DNA of 64,000 nt from NCBI RefSeq assembly GCF_001026905.1, contig NZ_LAQL01000009.1, positions 1 through 64,000 on the forward strand, written 5' to 3'. The notes beneath the pieces were generated by a model. The model was given only the letters and a program-made list of their open reading frames with translations. It was not told where the DNA came from and ran no database searches. The stretch comes from Kiloniella spongiae (lineage in GTDB: Bacteria; Pseudomonadota; Alphaproteobacteria; Kiloniellales; Kiloniellaceae). Every line of letters starts with the position of its first letter. Within the stretch, counting starts at the first letter, position 1. The position numbers were made by a program, and so were the translations under genes. Positions 1-9,024 of the stretch are shown here, one piece after another.

Positions 1-44
1 TTCCCGAACTGGCGACATGGTTGCCAAAAGTGATCTTTGGCTAA
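1..44 (+). CDS. C-terminal end of an upstream membrane protein, possibly a TRAP large permease (partial)
   Basis: Frame 3 reads about 13 residues, PELATWLPKVIFG, then a TAA stop at 42-44, and a strong hairpin terminator follows at once. A short hydrophobic tail with W-L-P near the stop resembles the C-terminus of TRAP-transporter DctM subunits; this is recollection of the family, not an alignment. LptF/LptG tails were also considered. The coding nature rests on the frame, the tail composition and the terminator position, so it stays tentative. Confidence 0.35.
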   Translation, partial: PELATWLPKVIFG

Positions 45-67
45 TACAACACACCAAAGATCTAACC

Positions 68-102
68 AAAAAGCCGCTGAGTTTTATTCTCAGCGGCTTT
101 TT
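68..102. terminator. Bidirectional rho-independent terminator
   Basis: A perfect 9-bp stem (GCCGCTGAG at 73-81 and its complement at 89-97) is flanked by five A on the left and five T on the right, so it can terminate transcripts in both directions. It lies between the + strand gene ending at 44 and the convergent lipoprotein gene ending at 157. Confidence 0.88.
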
Positions 103-156
103 AAATTTATGCTCTATAAATAAAACGTCTAAAATAACGACACAGGTATAAATGAG

Positions 157-750
157 CTACAGCACGTAATCGCTTAGATGTTTTGCAATGCCTTGCTGGA
201 GTTGGCGATCAATCTCCGTCATCAGATCTTCGGTAAGTTTATACCAGACCTTCTCTCTTTCACGGAGCTTGATATTTTCAGCAACAGTCACAGAACGTTC
301 TGCCTTTGCGATAACAGAAGCTTCGTTAAATCCTTGATCGCTCAAGATCTGCAACTCAACTTCAAGCACACCATTATAACGCTCAGACTGGTCATAGGTG
401 AATAATCCGGTCAGGCCTTTTTGCTGCTCCAGTTTGCTCTCGGTAACGGCAGCATTCTTAATAACAAAATTCAGAATGTTATTATTGCCTTGCGGATATA
501 AACGATCCCTCGCCCAACGTTCCGACGCCTGTGCAGGAGAAACATCAAACAAATGTTCAACATTTGGAGACTTCGCGGGACTGACATAGGCTTGATCAAC
601 AACAACATCCCGCACCAAGAGATTATAAGGAGGGAGGTGTGTATAAGTAAGCTCAGCATACTCATAGGTAGAAGGTGCCGTTTTACATCCAGCTAAAACT
701 GCACTGCCGAGAGCTAAACCACTAAGAACAAATGACCGTCGACTTAACAT
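157..750 (-). CDS. Hypothetical lipoprotein (197 aa)
   Basis: The N-terminus MLSRRSFVLSG is followed by a hydrophobic stretch and a lipobox LAGC at residues 19-22, so the protein should be cleaved before Cys22, lipidated and held in the periplasm. The mature part has no motif I recognise; it is mixed alpha/beta in character with a charged C-terminal third rich in K, E and Q. It is a single-gene unit that ends at the bidirectional terminator. A 132-bp intergenic stretch separates it from hslO on the same strand. The lipoprotein call is firm; the function is unknown. Confidence 0.85.
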   Translation of the reverse strand: MLSRRSFVLSGLALGSAVLAGCKTAPSTYEYAELTYTHLPPYNLLVRDVVVDQAYVSPAKSPNVEHLFDVSPAQASERWARDRLYPQGNNNILNFVIKNAAVTESKLEQQKGLTGLFTYDQSERYNGVLEVELQILSDQGFNEASVIAKAERSVTVAENIKLREREKVWYKLTEDLMTEIDRQLQQGIAKHLSDYVL

Positions 751-882
751 TCTATAATCTCACCTTTGAATAAACCTAATCGCATCTCAAACATCCCATA
801 GATAAAGAGATAACGAATACTAAGCACTCTTCGTAAAGAAACAATATGGCACGACAAAGGCCTTGGTTCTTAAAAGAAAGGC

Positions 883-1851
883 TTAGCTCTGAGCAGCTTC
901 TTTTTGAATTTCGGCAATTGCAGCATCATCAAAGACATAAGAACGGCCACAGAATTCGCATTTAGCATCAATGACGCCGTCAACTTTATAGGAATCAACT
1001 TCTTCAAGTGAAACTGTTTTAATCACATTAGCCAGCTTTTCCCGCGAACAACGACAACCTTCTTTTAACGGACGTTGATCATACACTCTCACCTGTTCTT
1101 CATGGAACAAACGATAGAGCAAATCCGTTACAGCAAGATCACGATCCAGAAGCTCATCTTCTGTACAGCTGGACATCAGAATCATAGACCGTTGCCAGTC
1201 TTCTTTGATCTCGTCATCATCCTTGTCTGTTTGTTGGTTAACGCCACCATCACCAGGAACGTACTGAAGTATCATGCCACCAGCATGCCAACGTCCCTCA
1301 GTCTGGGCAACATTAACCAGAACACCTGTATTAATCTGATCAGATTGTTTGAAATATCCCTGAATACATTCGGAAAGATTATTGCCTTCAAGCGCAACAA
1401 TCCCTTGATAACGCTCCATGTGTTCACCTTGATCCACAGTAAAGGCGATATAACCTTTGCCAGTTAGATCTGTAAGCGAAAGTGTCGAATGGTCTTCCGT
1501 TTTATCCAGAAGCTCTTTCAGAGCAACCTCGTCAATTCCGGCACATCCACGCAAGACACCTTCGGATGTCATGTCACTAACAAGCATTTTCACAGGGCCG
1601 TCACTTTTGCTTTGCAGGGTAAAACAGCCGGAAAACTTCATTAACGAAGAAAGGACACTCGTCAGGGCCAAAACCTCACCCAACAACTCATTCACAATTT
1701 GTGGATAGTCGTGACGTTTGAGGATCTCATCAATGGTGGGGCCCATTCGGACAATACGTCCTCGGATGCCAGTTGATTCAAGCAAAAAGGGTTGAATTAC
1801 ATCATCCTTTAAGAACTCAGACCCAACATTTTCCCCAACGGTGTCATTCAT
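883..1851 (-). CDS. hslO: Redox-regulated chaperone Hsp33
   Basis: Hsp33 is a cytoplasmic holdase activated when oxidation releases zinc from its C-terminal cysteine cluster. The 322-aa protein carries that cluster as C266-x-C268 and C298-x2-C301, in the contexts GCRCS and CEFCGR, preceded by the usual N-terminal holdase domain. Start ATG at 1851 has a GGAG Shine-Dalgarno eight to eleven bases upstream. It is the third gene of argD-argF-hslO, 18 bp behind argF, an order common in Alphaproteobacteria. Length and motifs are normal for the family. Confidence 0.97.
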   Translation of the reverse strand: MNDTVGENVGSEFLKDDVIQPFLLESTGIRGRIVRMGPTIDEILKRHDYPQIVNELLGEVLALTSVLSSLMKFSGCFTLQSKSDGPVKMLVSDMTSEGVLRGCAGIDEVALKELLDKTEDHSTLSLTDLTGKGYIAFTVDQGEHMERYQGIVALEGNNLSECIQGYFKQSDQINTGVLVNVAQTEGRWHAGGMILQYVPGDGGVNQQTDKDDDEIKEDWQRSMILMSSCTEDELLDRDLAVTDLLYRLFHEEQVRVYDQRPLKEGCRCSREKLANVIKTVSLEEVDSYKVDGVIDAKCEFCGRSYVFDDAAIAEIQKEAAQS

Positions 1852-1869
1852 TTTTCTTCTCCAACGCCC

Positions 1870-2778
1870 TTAAAGGTTACTCATACACCAATAAAGGATA
1901 CCTTTCTGGGCATGTAATCTGTTTTCTGCTTCGTCAAACACAACGGATTGCGGGCCATCGATAACTTCTGCCACGACTTCTTCGCCGCGATGTGCAGGCA
2001 AGCAATGCATAAACAACGCATCGCTTTTGGCAAGCGACATAACTCTTTCATCGACCTGGTAGGGTTTCAGCAAGTTATGACGGTTCGCCGCATCCTTATC
2101 GCCCATGGATACCCATGTGTCAGCGACAATACAATCACTATCCTGCACAGCTTCATCCATTGAACAGGTAACTGAAATTTTCCCACCCTGAGACTGTGCC
2201 CAATCAAGAACTTTTTGGTTCGGCGCCAACTCAGCCGGTGTTGCCAGTTTCAATTCAAAATCAAAGCGTGTCGCCGCATGTATCCAAGATGACGCAACAT
2301 TGTTGCCATCACCACACCAGGTTACTGTTTTTCCCGCGATAGCACCGCGATGTTCTTCATAGGTCATAACATCAGCCATCAACTGACAAGGATGAGACTC
2401 ATCAGTCAGACCATTGATAACAGGAACAGTCGCATATTCCGCAAGCTCATGAAGAATCTCTTCCGACGATGTCCGGATCATAATTGCATCCACAAAACGC
2501 GACAAAACACGCGCCGTATCCGCAATGGTTTCACCGTGCCCCATCTGTGAACTACTCGGATCAAGTAAAACTGCATTGCCACCAAGTTGATTAATACCAA
2601 CCTCGAAAGAAACCCGTGTTCTGGTTGACGGTTTTTCAAAAATCATGGCAAGAGACTTACCTTCCAGTGGTCGCCCGGAAATTTCCCCTGATTTCAGCTG
2701 GGAACCATAGCCCAGTATTTCTCTTAATTTTGAAGTTTCAAACTGGTTTAAATCCAGAAAATGTTTTGTATGGGTCAT
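1870..2778 (-). CDS. argF: Ornithine carbamoyltransferase
   Basis: Converts ornithine and carbamoyl phosphate to citrulline in arginine biosynthesis; cytoplasmic. The 302-aa protein has the carbamoyl-phosphate loop STRTR (51-55), HPCQ (129-132) and the ornithine-side HCLP motif (258-261), all intact. It follows argD by 33 bp and precedes hslO by 18 bp on the same strand, so the three are probably co-transcribed. Length is typical of the anabolic enzyme. No arginine-responsive operator was recognised upstream. Confidence 0.98.
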   Translation of the reverse strand: MTHTKHFLDLNQFETSKLREILGYGSQLKSGEISGRPLEGKSLAMIFEKPSTRTRVSFEVGINQLGGNAVLLDPSSSQMGHGETIADTARVLSRFVDAIMIRTSSEEILHELAEYATVPVINGLTDESHPCQLMADVMTYEEHRGAIAGKTVTWCGDGNNVASSWIHAATRFDFELKLATPAELAPNQKVLDWAQSQGGKISVTCSMDEAVQDSDCIVADTWVSMGDKDAANRHNLLKPYQVDERVMSLAKSDALFMHCLPAHRGEEVVAEVIDGPQSVVFDEAENRLHAQKGILYWCMSNL

Positions 2779-2811
2779 TATATTATACCTTATAAACCCG
2801 GCGCCATTTGA

Positions 2812-3990
2812 TCAGGCAGCCAGGGTTAATCCTTTGCAGACGTCTTCCAATATTGAAATTGCTTCATCAACGTGTGATCGCTCGATAACAAGCGGCGGCA
2901 ACAATCGGATAACATTATCCGCAGCACCAACGCTTAATAGACCGCCATCACGCATCGCTGTGATCACATCACTATTGGGAACCCGGCATTTCAGACCAAG
3001 CATCAACCCAGAACCGCGGACTTCTTCAAAAATATTCGGGTTTCGGGCAACAAGGCCATCAAGTTTTCCACGGGTATAATCTGCAATAGAAATCACGCTC
3101 TCCATAAAGCCATCTTCAAGCAAGACATCCAGAACGGCATTCCCGATTGCCATCGCCAAGGGGTTCCCGCCGTATGTACTGCCATGAGTTCCGGGCACCA
3201 TGCCAGCAGCAGCGTTATCTGTGGCTAAGAAGGCACCCATTGGGAAACCACCACCAAGTCCCTTAGCCGTCGCCAAAACATCCGGCTCTATATCTGCCCA
3301 TTCATGAGCAAATAGCTTCCCTGTACGGCCATTTCCACACTGGACCTCATCAAAGATCAAGAGCAAGCCAAATTCATCACAAACCGTCCGCAAACCTTTG
3401 AGAAAATCCATCGAAGCAGCACGAATGCCACCTTCCCCCTGGATCGGCTCAACCATAATAGCAGCGGTCTCTTCACCAATCGCCGCCCGCAACTCATTTA
3501 AGTTTTCAAAGGCAACATGATCAAAACCAGGCGTCTGAGGACCAAACCCATCCAGATGTTTTGCGTTCCCTGCCGCAGACAAGGCCGTCATCGTCCGGCC
3601 GTGGAATGCACTGTCACAAGTAATAATACGATATTTCTGTGGCTGACCGTTATGGTTATGATATTTACGCGCCAGCTTAATGGCACCTTCCAGAGCTTCG
3701 GTTCCAGAGTTGGTAAAGAAGACCTTATCTGCAAAAGAATTTGCAACAAGACGCTCTGCCAGTGTTTCGCCGCCTGTAATTCTATAGAGATTAGAGACGT
3801 GCCATAATTTACGACCCTGCTCTTCCAATGCAGCAACAAGCTTTGGATGACTGTGTCCCAGAGAATTAACGGCAATACCACCAGCAAAATCAAGATATCG
3901 TCGGTTTTCAGCAGTATATAAGTAAGGACCTTCGCCCCGCTCAAATGCGAGGTCGATACGTGCGTAGGTGGGCATCACTGCGTCACTCAT
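2812..3990 (-). CDS. argD: Acetylornithine aminotransferase, PLP-dependent class III
   Basis: Transaminates N-acetylglutamate semialdehyde to N-acetylornithine, the step before ArgF once the acetyl group is removed. The 392-aa protein has the class III features GTEALEGAIKLARK, the PLP-binding FDEVQCGNGRTG segment and the Schiff-base lysine K243 in TAKGLGGG. Start ATG at 3990 has a purine-rich GAGAGA upstream. It is the first gene of the argD-argF-hslO run; a terminator just upstream separates it from the TraB genes. Some family members also act on succinyl-diaminopimelate or succinylornithine, which sequence alone does not exclude. Confidence 0.96.
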   Translation of the reverse strand: MSDAVMPTYARIDLAFERGEGPYLYTAENRRYLDFAGGIAVNSLGHSHPKLVAALEEQGRKLWHVSNLYRITGGETLAERLVANSFADKVFFTNSGTEALEGAIKLARKYHNHNGQPQKYRIITCDSAFHGRTMTALSAAGNAKHLDGFGPQTPGFDHVAFENLNELRAAIGEETAAIMVEPIQGEGGIRAASMDFLKGLRTVCDEFGLLLIFDEVQCGNGRTGKLFAHEWADIEPDVLATAKGLGGGFPMGAFLATDNAAAGMVPGTHGSTYGGNPLAMAIGNAVLDVLLEDGFMESVISIADYTRGKLDGLVARNPNIFEEVRGSGLMLGLKCRVPNSDVITAMRDGGLLSVGAADNVIRLLPPLVIERSHVDEAISILEDVCKGLTLAA

Positions 3991-4012
3991 GGTATCTCTC
4001 TTTTATATCTGC

Positions 4013-4051
4013 CGAAAAAACAAAGCCCGGGGCGACAGTAAGTCACCCCGG
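4013..4051 (-). terminator. Rho-independent terminator upstream of argD
   Basis: On the minus strand a 10-bp stem (CCGGGGTGAC with GTCGCCCCGG, one G-T wobble; + coordinates 4027-4036 and 4042-4051) closes a 5-nt loop and is followed by GCTTTGTTTTTT. It ends transcription from the TraB-family gene at 4128-5075. Because it lies only 23 bp before the argD start, leader attenuation of argD is an alternative, though no leader peptide is evident. Confidence 0.8.
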
Positions 4052-4127
4052 AGCAGCGTATTAACCCAATATCAACGCCTGCTGTCAACCGGAACAAGCA
4101 GGATTCACAAGGTTTTTAACAGAAAAG

Positions 4128-5075
4128 CTATTTCACTGGTGTAATAGTAAAGCCTTTACCCTGCAAAAGCGTCAAAACTCCCTGTTGTCCAGGTAGATGG
4201 ATTGCATCAACCACGGTCAAACTATTACCCTTCTGAAGTATTTCACTCATTCGAGAAACCATCTGACGATTACGTTCGAAAACAAGGCCTTCCAGATATC
4301 TTGCTTGTGCTTCTGGCGACAGAATTGATACTTCGTCAAGAACCTCTTGGTAAAGCGCCCCGGACGATTGAGAGAGAAAGTTATTGATCCGGGTTTGATA
4401 GGTCGCTTCTACGGTTTGAATTTCTGCAGGTAATGTATCCAGGAGTGTAATTTGATCGGCTTCATTTAGTGCCTCAGCAACTTCCAACTGCTCTTCGATA
4501 GTTTGAAGCGGAACAATCTCGATTCTTTGTGTCCTCGCAACATCCTGAAATGTTTGATTAAGCGTTCTAATCCCTAATGAAATACGTGATGCTTCAGACG
4601 GTGGAGAGGAAAAAACAACACGCGCCGCCCAAGGCTTCAGCACATTCATCTGTCGAGCCAAATATCCGTATTCATAACCGATGACCTTGATTTTTTCGAA
4701 AGTCTCTTGCGAAACAAGGTCCCTTAATCGGCGATTATCATTATACAGCATGACACTAAACAGCTTTTGTTTGATCGCATCATCATCAAGGATATCCACC
4801 ATGAGATAATTGATGCCTTTCAAGAGCTTATGTGCAAAAACTCCGGCATCAACAACACGGCGATCACTGCTATTCAATGTCCCGTATATATAACTTGGTT
4901 CCGCGTTCTGCCCTTCTATTTTCCACAGCACAGCATCACCATTAACCAGCGACGGTGCAGAACTGACCTGTAAAGGCAAAATAATAGTAAATAAAAACAG
5001 AATACCGGAGAGAGGGCGCACAAAAATCATGTTCTTAACCAATCTACGAAATTGGCTAATCTGTATCAAAGCCAT
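4128..5075 (-). CDS. TraB/GumN-family protein with degenerate putative active-site motifs
   Basis: A 315-aa secreted or membrane-anchored protein with a hydrophobic segment at about residues 21-40. The TraB/GumN/TIKI fold is recognised from the N-terminal YGTL...D motif and the C-terminal HLPG..GVL..L motif. The family's two GX2H motifs are altered here: the first is GTLN (65-68, His to Asn) and the second reads DAIH (290-293, Gly to Asp). The family glutamate region reads MVDILDD. The neighbouring paralogue keeps both GX2H motifs, so this copy may be a non-catalytic paralogue. Start 5075 is supported by AGGAA upstream; an ATG at 5030 is possible. Confidence 0.82.
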   Translation of the reverse strand: MALIQISQFRRLVKNMIFVRPLSGILFLFTIILPLQVSSAPSLVNGDAVLWKIEGQNAEPSYIYGTLNSSDRRVVDAGVFAHKLLKGINYLMVDILDDDAIKQKLFSVMLYNDNRRLRDLVSQETFEKIKVIGYEYGYLARQMNVLKPWAARVVFSSPPSEASRISLGIRTLNQTFQDVARTQRIEIVPLQTIEEQLEVAEALNEADQITLLDTLPAEIQTVEATYQTRINNFLSQSSGALYQEVLDEVSILSPEAQARYLEGLVFERNRQMVSRMSEILQKGNSLTVVDAIHLPGQQGVLTLLQGKGFTITPVK

Positions 5076-5145
5076 CTTAATTCCTGAAGGAATGAATTTA
5101 ATAAACCATGTTGAATATGATCATTGTTGCAGATATTTATGCAAA

Positions 5146-6126
5146 TTACATGTCTTGATTAGGGCAAAAGCTACTTTTTTCATCTTCACCACAATCCATC
5201 CGAGAAACTGTATAACCACGATTTACTAAAATATTCAAAATCCCTTCTTCACCGGGAAGATGAAGCGCGCCGACAGCAGTAAAAGAATTCCCTTTGATCA
5301 AGCCTTTGGTCATGCCATTCACCATATTTAGGTTTCTTTTATCCAACATCGCGATTTTCTCTATCTCGTATATCTCGGGCGGTTCATCTTTGAGTGTCTC
5401 TTCAAGAGTGTGATACATTCTTGTCGTGTCTCTATTAAGATAATTCTGGATAAATTGCTCACGACGCTTCGCGGCATCCTTGATAATATCGACATTCTCA
5501 AGGGCTCGCTCAATTCCTTTCAAATATATTGGTGCAGGTCGTCCCCAAACCAACTGAGCTCTTTCCCTTGCTTTTTCTAGCCCCTGAACTTTGACGTTAC
5601 TCTCAAAAGCCATAATTCCTAATTGTGTATCCAAAACAGGTTCATCATCTTCACGACTATCTTTGTCGTTATCGGTGCCTCGATACCAAGGCGCGCCCTT
5701 CAACAGTTCATAGACAAACCAAAGCTCCAGGACTTTAAGATCTTCTTCTTCAAGATCGATTGACTTTGCAACTTCGACCACTTTTTTAAATTGCTCTTCT
5801 GATAAATCTTGATCCAAGGTTCTGTCATCATCACGAATACGCATATTTGTTTGTTCACGATATTCCCGATGAGTTTGTTCAACTTCTTTATAGAGAATTT
5901 TTGCTTTCGTCAGATAAGGTTTCACCTCATCCTTCATCTTCAGAACCCGCGGATCAGCAACGTGCATTGTGCCCAAAAGATAGCTTGGTGCGCGATCATC
6001 TTTTTCGATTTTCCAAAACAACCCTTTGCCATAAAGAACTTCGGTTTCTGCCCAAGCTACAGAAGAGAATAACAGAAACCCAGAAAGTAAAAGAAGGAGC
6101 AAAGATTTATGAAACAAAAAAGGCAT
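5146..6126 (-). CDS. TraB/GumN-family protein (predicted exported)
   Basis: A protein of 326 aa from the ATG at 6126, preferred over the longer ORF because GGGGAG lies six bases upstream and the N-terminus (MPFLFHKS, then a Leu-rich core ending AWA) is then a clean signal peptide. It keeps GTMH (52-55) and GALH (286-289), the two GX2H motifs proposed as metal ligands in TIKI-type proteases. The C-terminus carries two extra cysteines. It lies 70 bp upstream of the degenerate paralogue on the same strand, probably in one operon. Substrate unknown. Confidence 0.87.
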   Translation of the reverse strand: MPFLFHKSLLLLLLSGFLLFSSVAWAETEVLYGKGLFWKIEKDDRAPSYLLGTMHVADPRVLKMKDEVKPYLTKAKILYKEVEQTHREYREQTNMRIRDDDRTLDQDLSEEQFKKVVEVAKSIDLEEEDLKVLELWFVYELLKGAPWYRGTDNDKDSREDDEPVLDTQLGIMAFESNVKVQGLEKARERAQLVWGRPAPIYLKGIERALENVDIIKDAAKRREQFIQNYLNRDTTRMYHTLEETLKDEPPEIYEIEKIAMLDKRNLNMVNGMTKGLIKGNSFTAVGALHLPGEEGILNILVNRGYTVSRMDCGEDEKSSFCPNQDM

Positions 6127-6263
6127 CAGAAGCTCCCCAACAAAACAGATCACACAATCATAGTTTGAGAGTAATCTAACAATCACTTCCTTATAAAAAG
6201 TGAAAAATAGATCAAATGCAGTTTAAAATTTGAGATCCAAACCAAGGCAAATAAACTAACCTG

Positions 6264-7091
6264 TCAGGCCTTGATTTTGTATCCACGTTTAAATAGCAAC
6301 CAGCCGCAAGCAACCATAATCAAGATCAGGCAGACAAGTATCCCGCCTTGCCAGATTAGATCTTCAACAGATCCATAGCCGGTAATACCGTAACGAAAAC
6401 CGCTAATAATCCAGAACATAGGATTGGCTTCGAAAAGCCATTGCCAGTTTTCCGGAATGCGATTCAAAGTAAAGAATGTGCCCGACAAAAGACCAAGTGG
6501 GAGAACAAGGAAATTATCCACCAAAGAGAACTGATCCCACTTATCGGACCAGAGGCCAACAACAACACCTATCATAGAGAATAACAGGGCTGCAGAAATA
6601 GCAAAGAAGGCTGTTGCCCAGAAACTATACAGCATCGGGCCGGTAAAAACTGTCATCGCCCCAAGGAGCAGTATAGCAACAAGCAGCGCATTCGCGATAC
6701 CAGCAAGGCTATAACCAAACAGAAGCTCTATCGGTGATAAAGGTGCCATAAGGACATCGGTTATTACCCCTTCCTGCTTGTCGATAATCAGCATGAAACA
6801 GACATTTTGAAAAGCCGTTTGCGACAAGACAAAAACCGCAAGACCGGGGGCAATAAACTGCAATGCAGAAAGCCCGGGCACCATTTCACCATCCGGCCCC
6901 AAAGCCAAAGCAAATACAGTCATAAACAGCATCGTCGATACCATCGGTCCCAAAAGGCTCTCGACCCAGAACCTCATGAATCGAACAACACCGCGACGGT
7001 AGAACAAAGTCCATATTCTCAATAACGCGATAATACGCACGCCGTCACTGTGCACAATGTTACTGCTTTGATCTGGCGTCGCGTCATTCAT
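6264..7091 (-). CDS. ABC-2 type transporter permease
   Basis: A 275-aa integral membrane protein with about six transmembrane segments and the ABC-2 core: an N-terminal amphipathic stretch, FIAPGLAVFVL, KQEGVITDVLMAPLSP and the conserved GLLSGTFF plus NP..W.I.G.RYG region. It should pair with an ATPase to export a polysaccharide, lipid or drug. It starts four bases after the stop of the other ABC-2 permease, so the two are translationally coupled and may form a heterodimer. No ABC ATPase gene lies next to the pair. Confidence 0.92.
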   Translation of the reverse strand: MNDATPDQSSNIVHSDGVRIIALLRIWTLFYRRGVVRFMRFWVESLLGPMVSTMLFMTVFALALGPDGEMVPGLSALQFIAPGLAVFVLSQTAFQNVCFMLIIDKQEGVITDVLMAPLSPIELLFGYSLAGIANALLVAILLLGAMTVFTGPMLYSFWATAFFAISAALLFSMIGVVVGLWSDKWDQFSLVDNFLVLPLGLLSGTFFTLNRIPENWQWLFEANPMFWIISGFRYGITGYGSVEDLIWQGGILVCLILIMVACGWLLFKRGYKIKA

Positions 7092-7095
7092 ACCA

Positions 7096-7920
7096 TCAGG
7101 CCTTCAAACGATATCCGGTGGTAATTAGACGATGCGTAACAAACCATAGAACGAGGTTCACCACAGGAAGCAGGATCGCCCCAACCATAATGTTTCCATC
7201 TGCATGCCCGATAAAGCCGTAGCGGAAACCGTCAATCATATAGAAGAAAGGATTGAAATGCGCCACAGCAACCCAGGCATCAGGCAGTCGATCAATCGAG
7301 TAGAAGGTCCCCGAAAGGAAAGAAAGTGGCGTAATAATAAAATTGGTCACGGCAGCGATGTGATCGTACTTTTGCGCCCAAATCCCCCCAAGCATGCCCA
7401 GAAGAGCCAGCATCATACAGGCATTAATGGCAAACCACAGTGCAGATAAAGGGTGCGCGAGTGAAATCGGCAGGAATAGCATCATGGAGAAAAACACGGT
7501 CAATCCGACCATCAAACCACGGGTAATTCCGCCCGCAGCAATACCCAAAGCCATTTCCCACGGCGCCAAGGGCGGCATGAGAATATCAACAATATTGCCC
7601 TGAACCTTGGCAATAAGAATAGAAGAGGATGTATTGGCAAAAGAGTTTTGCGTCATGGTCATCATCATCAGACCAGGCGCAAGGAAAGTAATGTAATCAA
7701 CACCACCCACCGTTCTGCCGAGGCCACCAAGTGCCAGCGCGAACACCGCCAGAAACAACAGTGTTGTGATAACCGGGGCCATAAGTGTCTGTGTAAAAAC
7801 GTTCAAAAAGCGTTTTACTTCACGACTATAGAGTGTCCAAAGACCAAGGGTGTTCACACGACCTATGGTACGGGGAGCGATTTGGGTGAGTTTTTGATCG
7901 ATCAAAGCCATGCGACACAT
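7096..7920 (-). CDS. ABC-2 type transporter permease
   Basis: A 274-aa six-helix membrane protein of the ABC-2 family (YadH-like), with FLAPGLMMMTMTQ, KVQGNIVDILMPPLAP and PLSFLSGTFYS followed by FNPFFYMIDGFRYG. It is homologous to its downstream partner over the full length, which suggests an old tandem duplication that became a heterodimer. Translation may begin at 7920, with GGGATGG upstream, or at the in-frame ATG three codons in (7911). The 115 bp upstream hold no ATPase gene. Confidence 0.92.
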   Translation of the reverse strand: MCRMALIDQKLTQIAPRTIGRVNTLGLWTLYSREVKRFLNVFTQTLMAPVITTLLFLAVFALALGGLGRTVGGVDYITFLAPGLMMMTMTQNSFANTSSSILIAKVQGNIVDILMPPLAPWEMALGIAAGGITRGLMVGLTVFFSMMLFLPISLAHPLSALWFAINACMMLALLGMLGGIWAQKYDHIAAVTNFIITPLSFLSGTFYSIDRLPDAWVAVAHFNPFFYMIDGFRYGFIGHADGNIMVGAILLPVVNLVLWFVTHRLITTGYRLKA

Positions 7921-8035
7921 TTACGCAACCATCCCGCTAGCTTCAAGAGCAAGATCCTAATTACTTCTTATTTTTGCCATTTTTATTTTCCCAAGCATAG
8001 ATAACATCCAGAAAAGAACCCACGACAATACCAGA

Positions 8036-8317
8036 TTAAGATTTCAAATCTTTCAATAATCTTCTGAATTCCTCTTTTCTATCCATGGGTATCAGACGCC
8101 AATCACATCCTATTATCGCGCCTTCCAATGCATAGAGATAATTCACCGATAGCCTGTGTTCGTCACAAAACCGAAAGTATAACCGTCGAAACACCTCTTC
8201 CGTACCGAGATCGTTTAGTTGGTCAGACGATGTGATCCCAATATCGACCAATTGTGCAACCGACTTAGGTCCCAGATTTTTTAAGGCAAGAAGATCTTCT
8301 TTTGGATCACTGTTCAT
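8036..8317 (-). CDS. Stand-alone TfoX C-terminal domain protein
   Basis: From the ATG at 8317 (MNSDPKED) the product is 93 aa and matches the TfoX/Sxy C-terminal helix-hairpin-like domain: LKNLGPKSVAQLVDIGI, then a central YFRFCDEH and LNYLYALEGAI-like helix. The longer ORF to 8518 runs antisense through the 5' part of recX and its extra residues look non-coding. The TfoX N-terminal domain is absent, as in many proteobacterial stand-alone copies. It is divergent from recX with about 75 bp between starts. No strong Shine-Dalgarno is seen. Confidence 0.82.
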   Translation of the reverse strand: MNSDPKEDLLALKNLGPKSVAQLVDIGITSSDQLNDLGTEEVFRRLYFRFCDEHRLSVNYLYALEGAIIGCDWRLIPMDRKEEFRRLLKDLKS

Positions 8318-8391
8318 TTTAAATTTTGGACAAGGGTCATTTTGACATAATTTATTCAACAAAAGAATTGGCCCCGGAACATCGCCGTGGC

Positions 8392-8994
8392 ATGTATAAG
8401 AACATGATGGAACGGTCAGAAAAAAACAACCGCGAACAACCCAAACGTAAAGTTCCGCGAAAAGCCACAGCAAAATACCTGGGCAACGTTGCTCGATTTT
8501 ATCTGGAACGCTACGCAACGACAGAGGTTGGCTTGCGCCGCTATCTTATGCGCAAGGTAAATCTTTCTGCCAAGGAACATGGCACAGTCCCTCAAGAAGG
8601 GACAGAGATTATAGAAGATTTGATCTCTAAATTCCGCGACTTGAACTTTCTGAATGACGAACGCTATGCCGAAGGTCGTAGCGGTAGCTTACACCGCAAG
8701 GGCATGTCTCTTCGTGCTATTCGGCAAGATCTATCCCTCAAAGGTGTCTCCGAAGATCTCATTAACAAATCCATAGATCTTATCAGAGAAGAAAGCAGCA
8801 ATCCAGATCTGGAAGCTGCGATCTCCTATGCCCGAAGACGTCGCCTCGGCCCTTACCGCACTGACGACAAACGTGAAGAACGTCGAGACAAAGATCTCGC
8901 CGCGCTCGGCCGGAAGGGCTTTTCTTTTGTCATCGCTGAACGTGTAATTCTCGCCGTTGATATTACTGAACTGGAAGATGAAGCTGGTCTTTAG
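8392..8994 (+). CDS. recX: Regulatory protein RecX
   Basis: RecX binds RecA filaments and limits their extension. The product is about 201 aa from the ATG at 8392; ATG codons at 8404 and 8407 are alternatives, and no Shine-Dalgarno decides. The family signature is seen in YLERYATTEVGLRRYLMRK, FLNDERYAEGRSGSLHRKGMS split over about residues 85-110, and LSLKGVS. A three-helix repeat layout and high Arg/Lys content fit. recA is not in this window. It lies head-to-head with the TfoX-C gene. Confidence 0.85.
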   Translation: MYKNMMERSEKNNREQPKRKVPRKATAKYLGNVARFYLERYATTEVGLRRYLMRKVNLSAKEHGTVPQEGTEIIEDLISKFRDLNFLNDERYAEGRSGSLHRKGMSLRAIRQDLSLKGVSEDLINKSIDLIREESSNPDLEAAISYARRRRLGPYRTDDKREERRDKDLAALGRKGFSFVIAERVILAVDITELEDEAGL

Positions 8995-9024
8995 TCCTCA
9001 GCAGACCTCTTTCATCAATCGAAT

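Noticed and set aside
1075-1467. A 130-aa + strand ORF
   Set aside because: It lies wholly antisense to hslO, which has intact family motifs, and has no recognisable domain.
8342-8370. TTGACA at 8342-8347 as a recX promoter -35
   Set aside because: No acceptable -10 hexamer follows at 16-18 bp, so the match is probably chance.
8318-8518. N-terminal extension of the TfoX-C ORF
   Set aside because: It is antisense to the 5' part of recX and lacks domain character; the conserved part begins at the ATG 8317.
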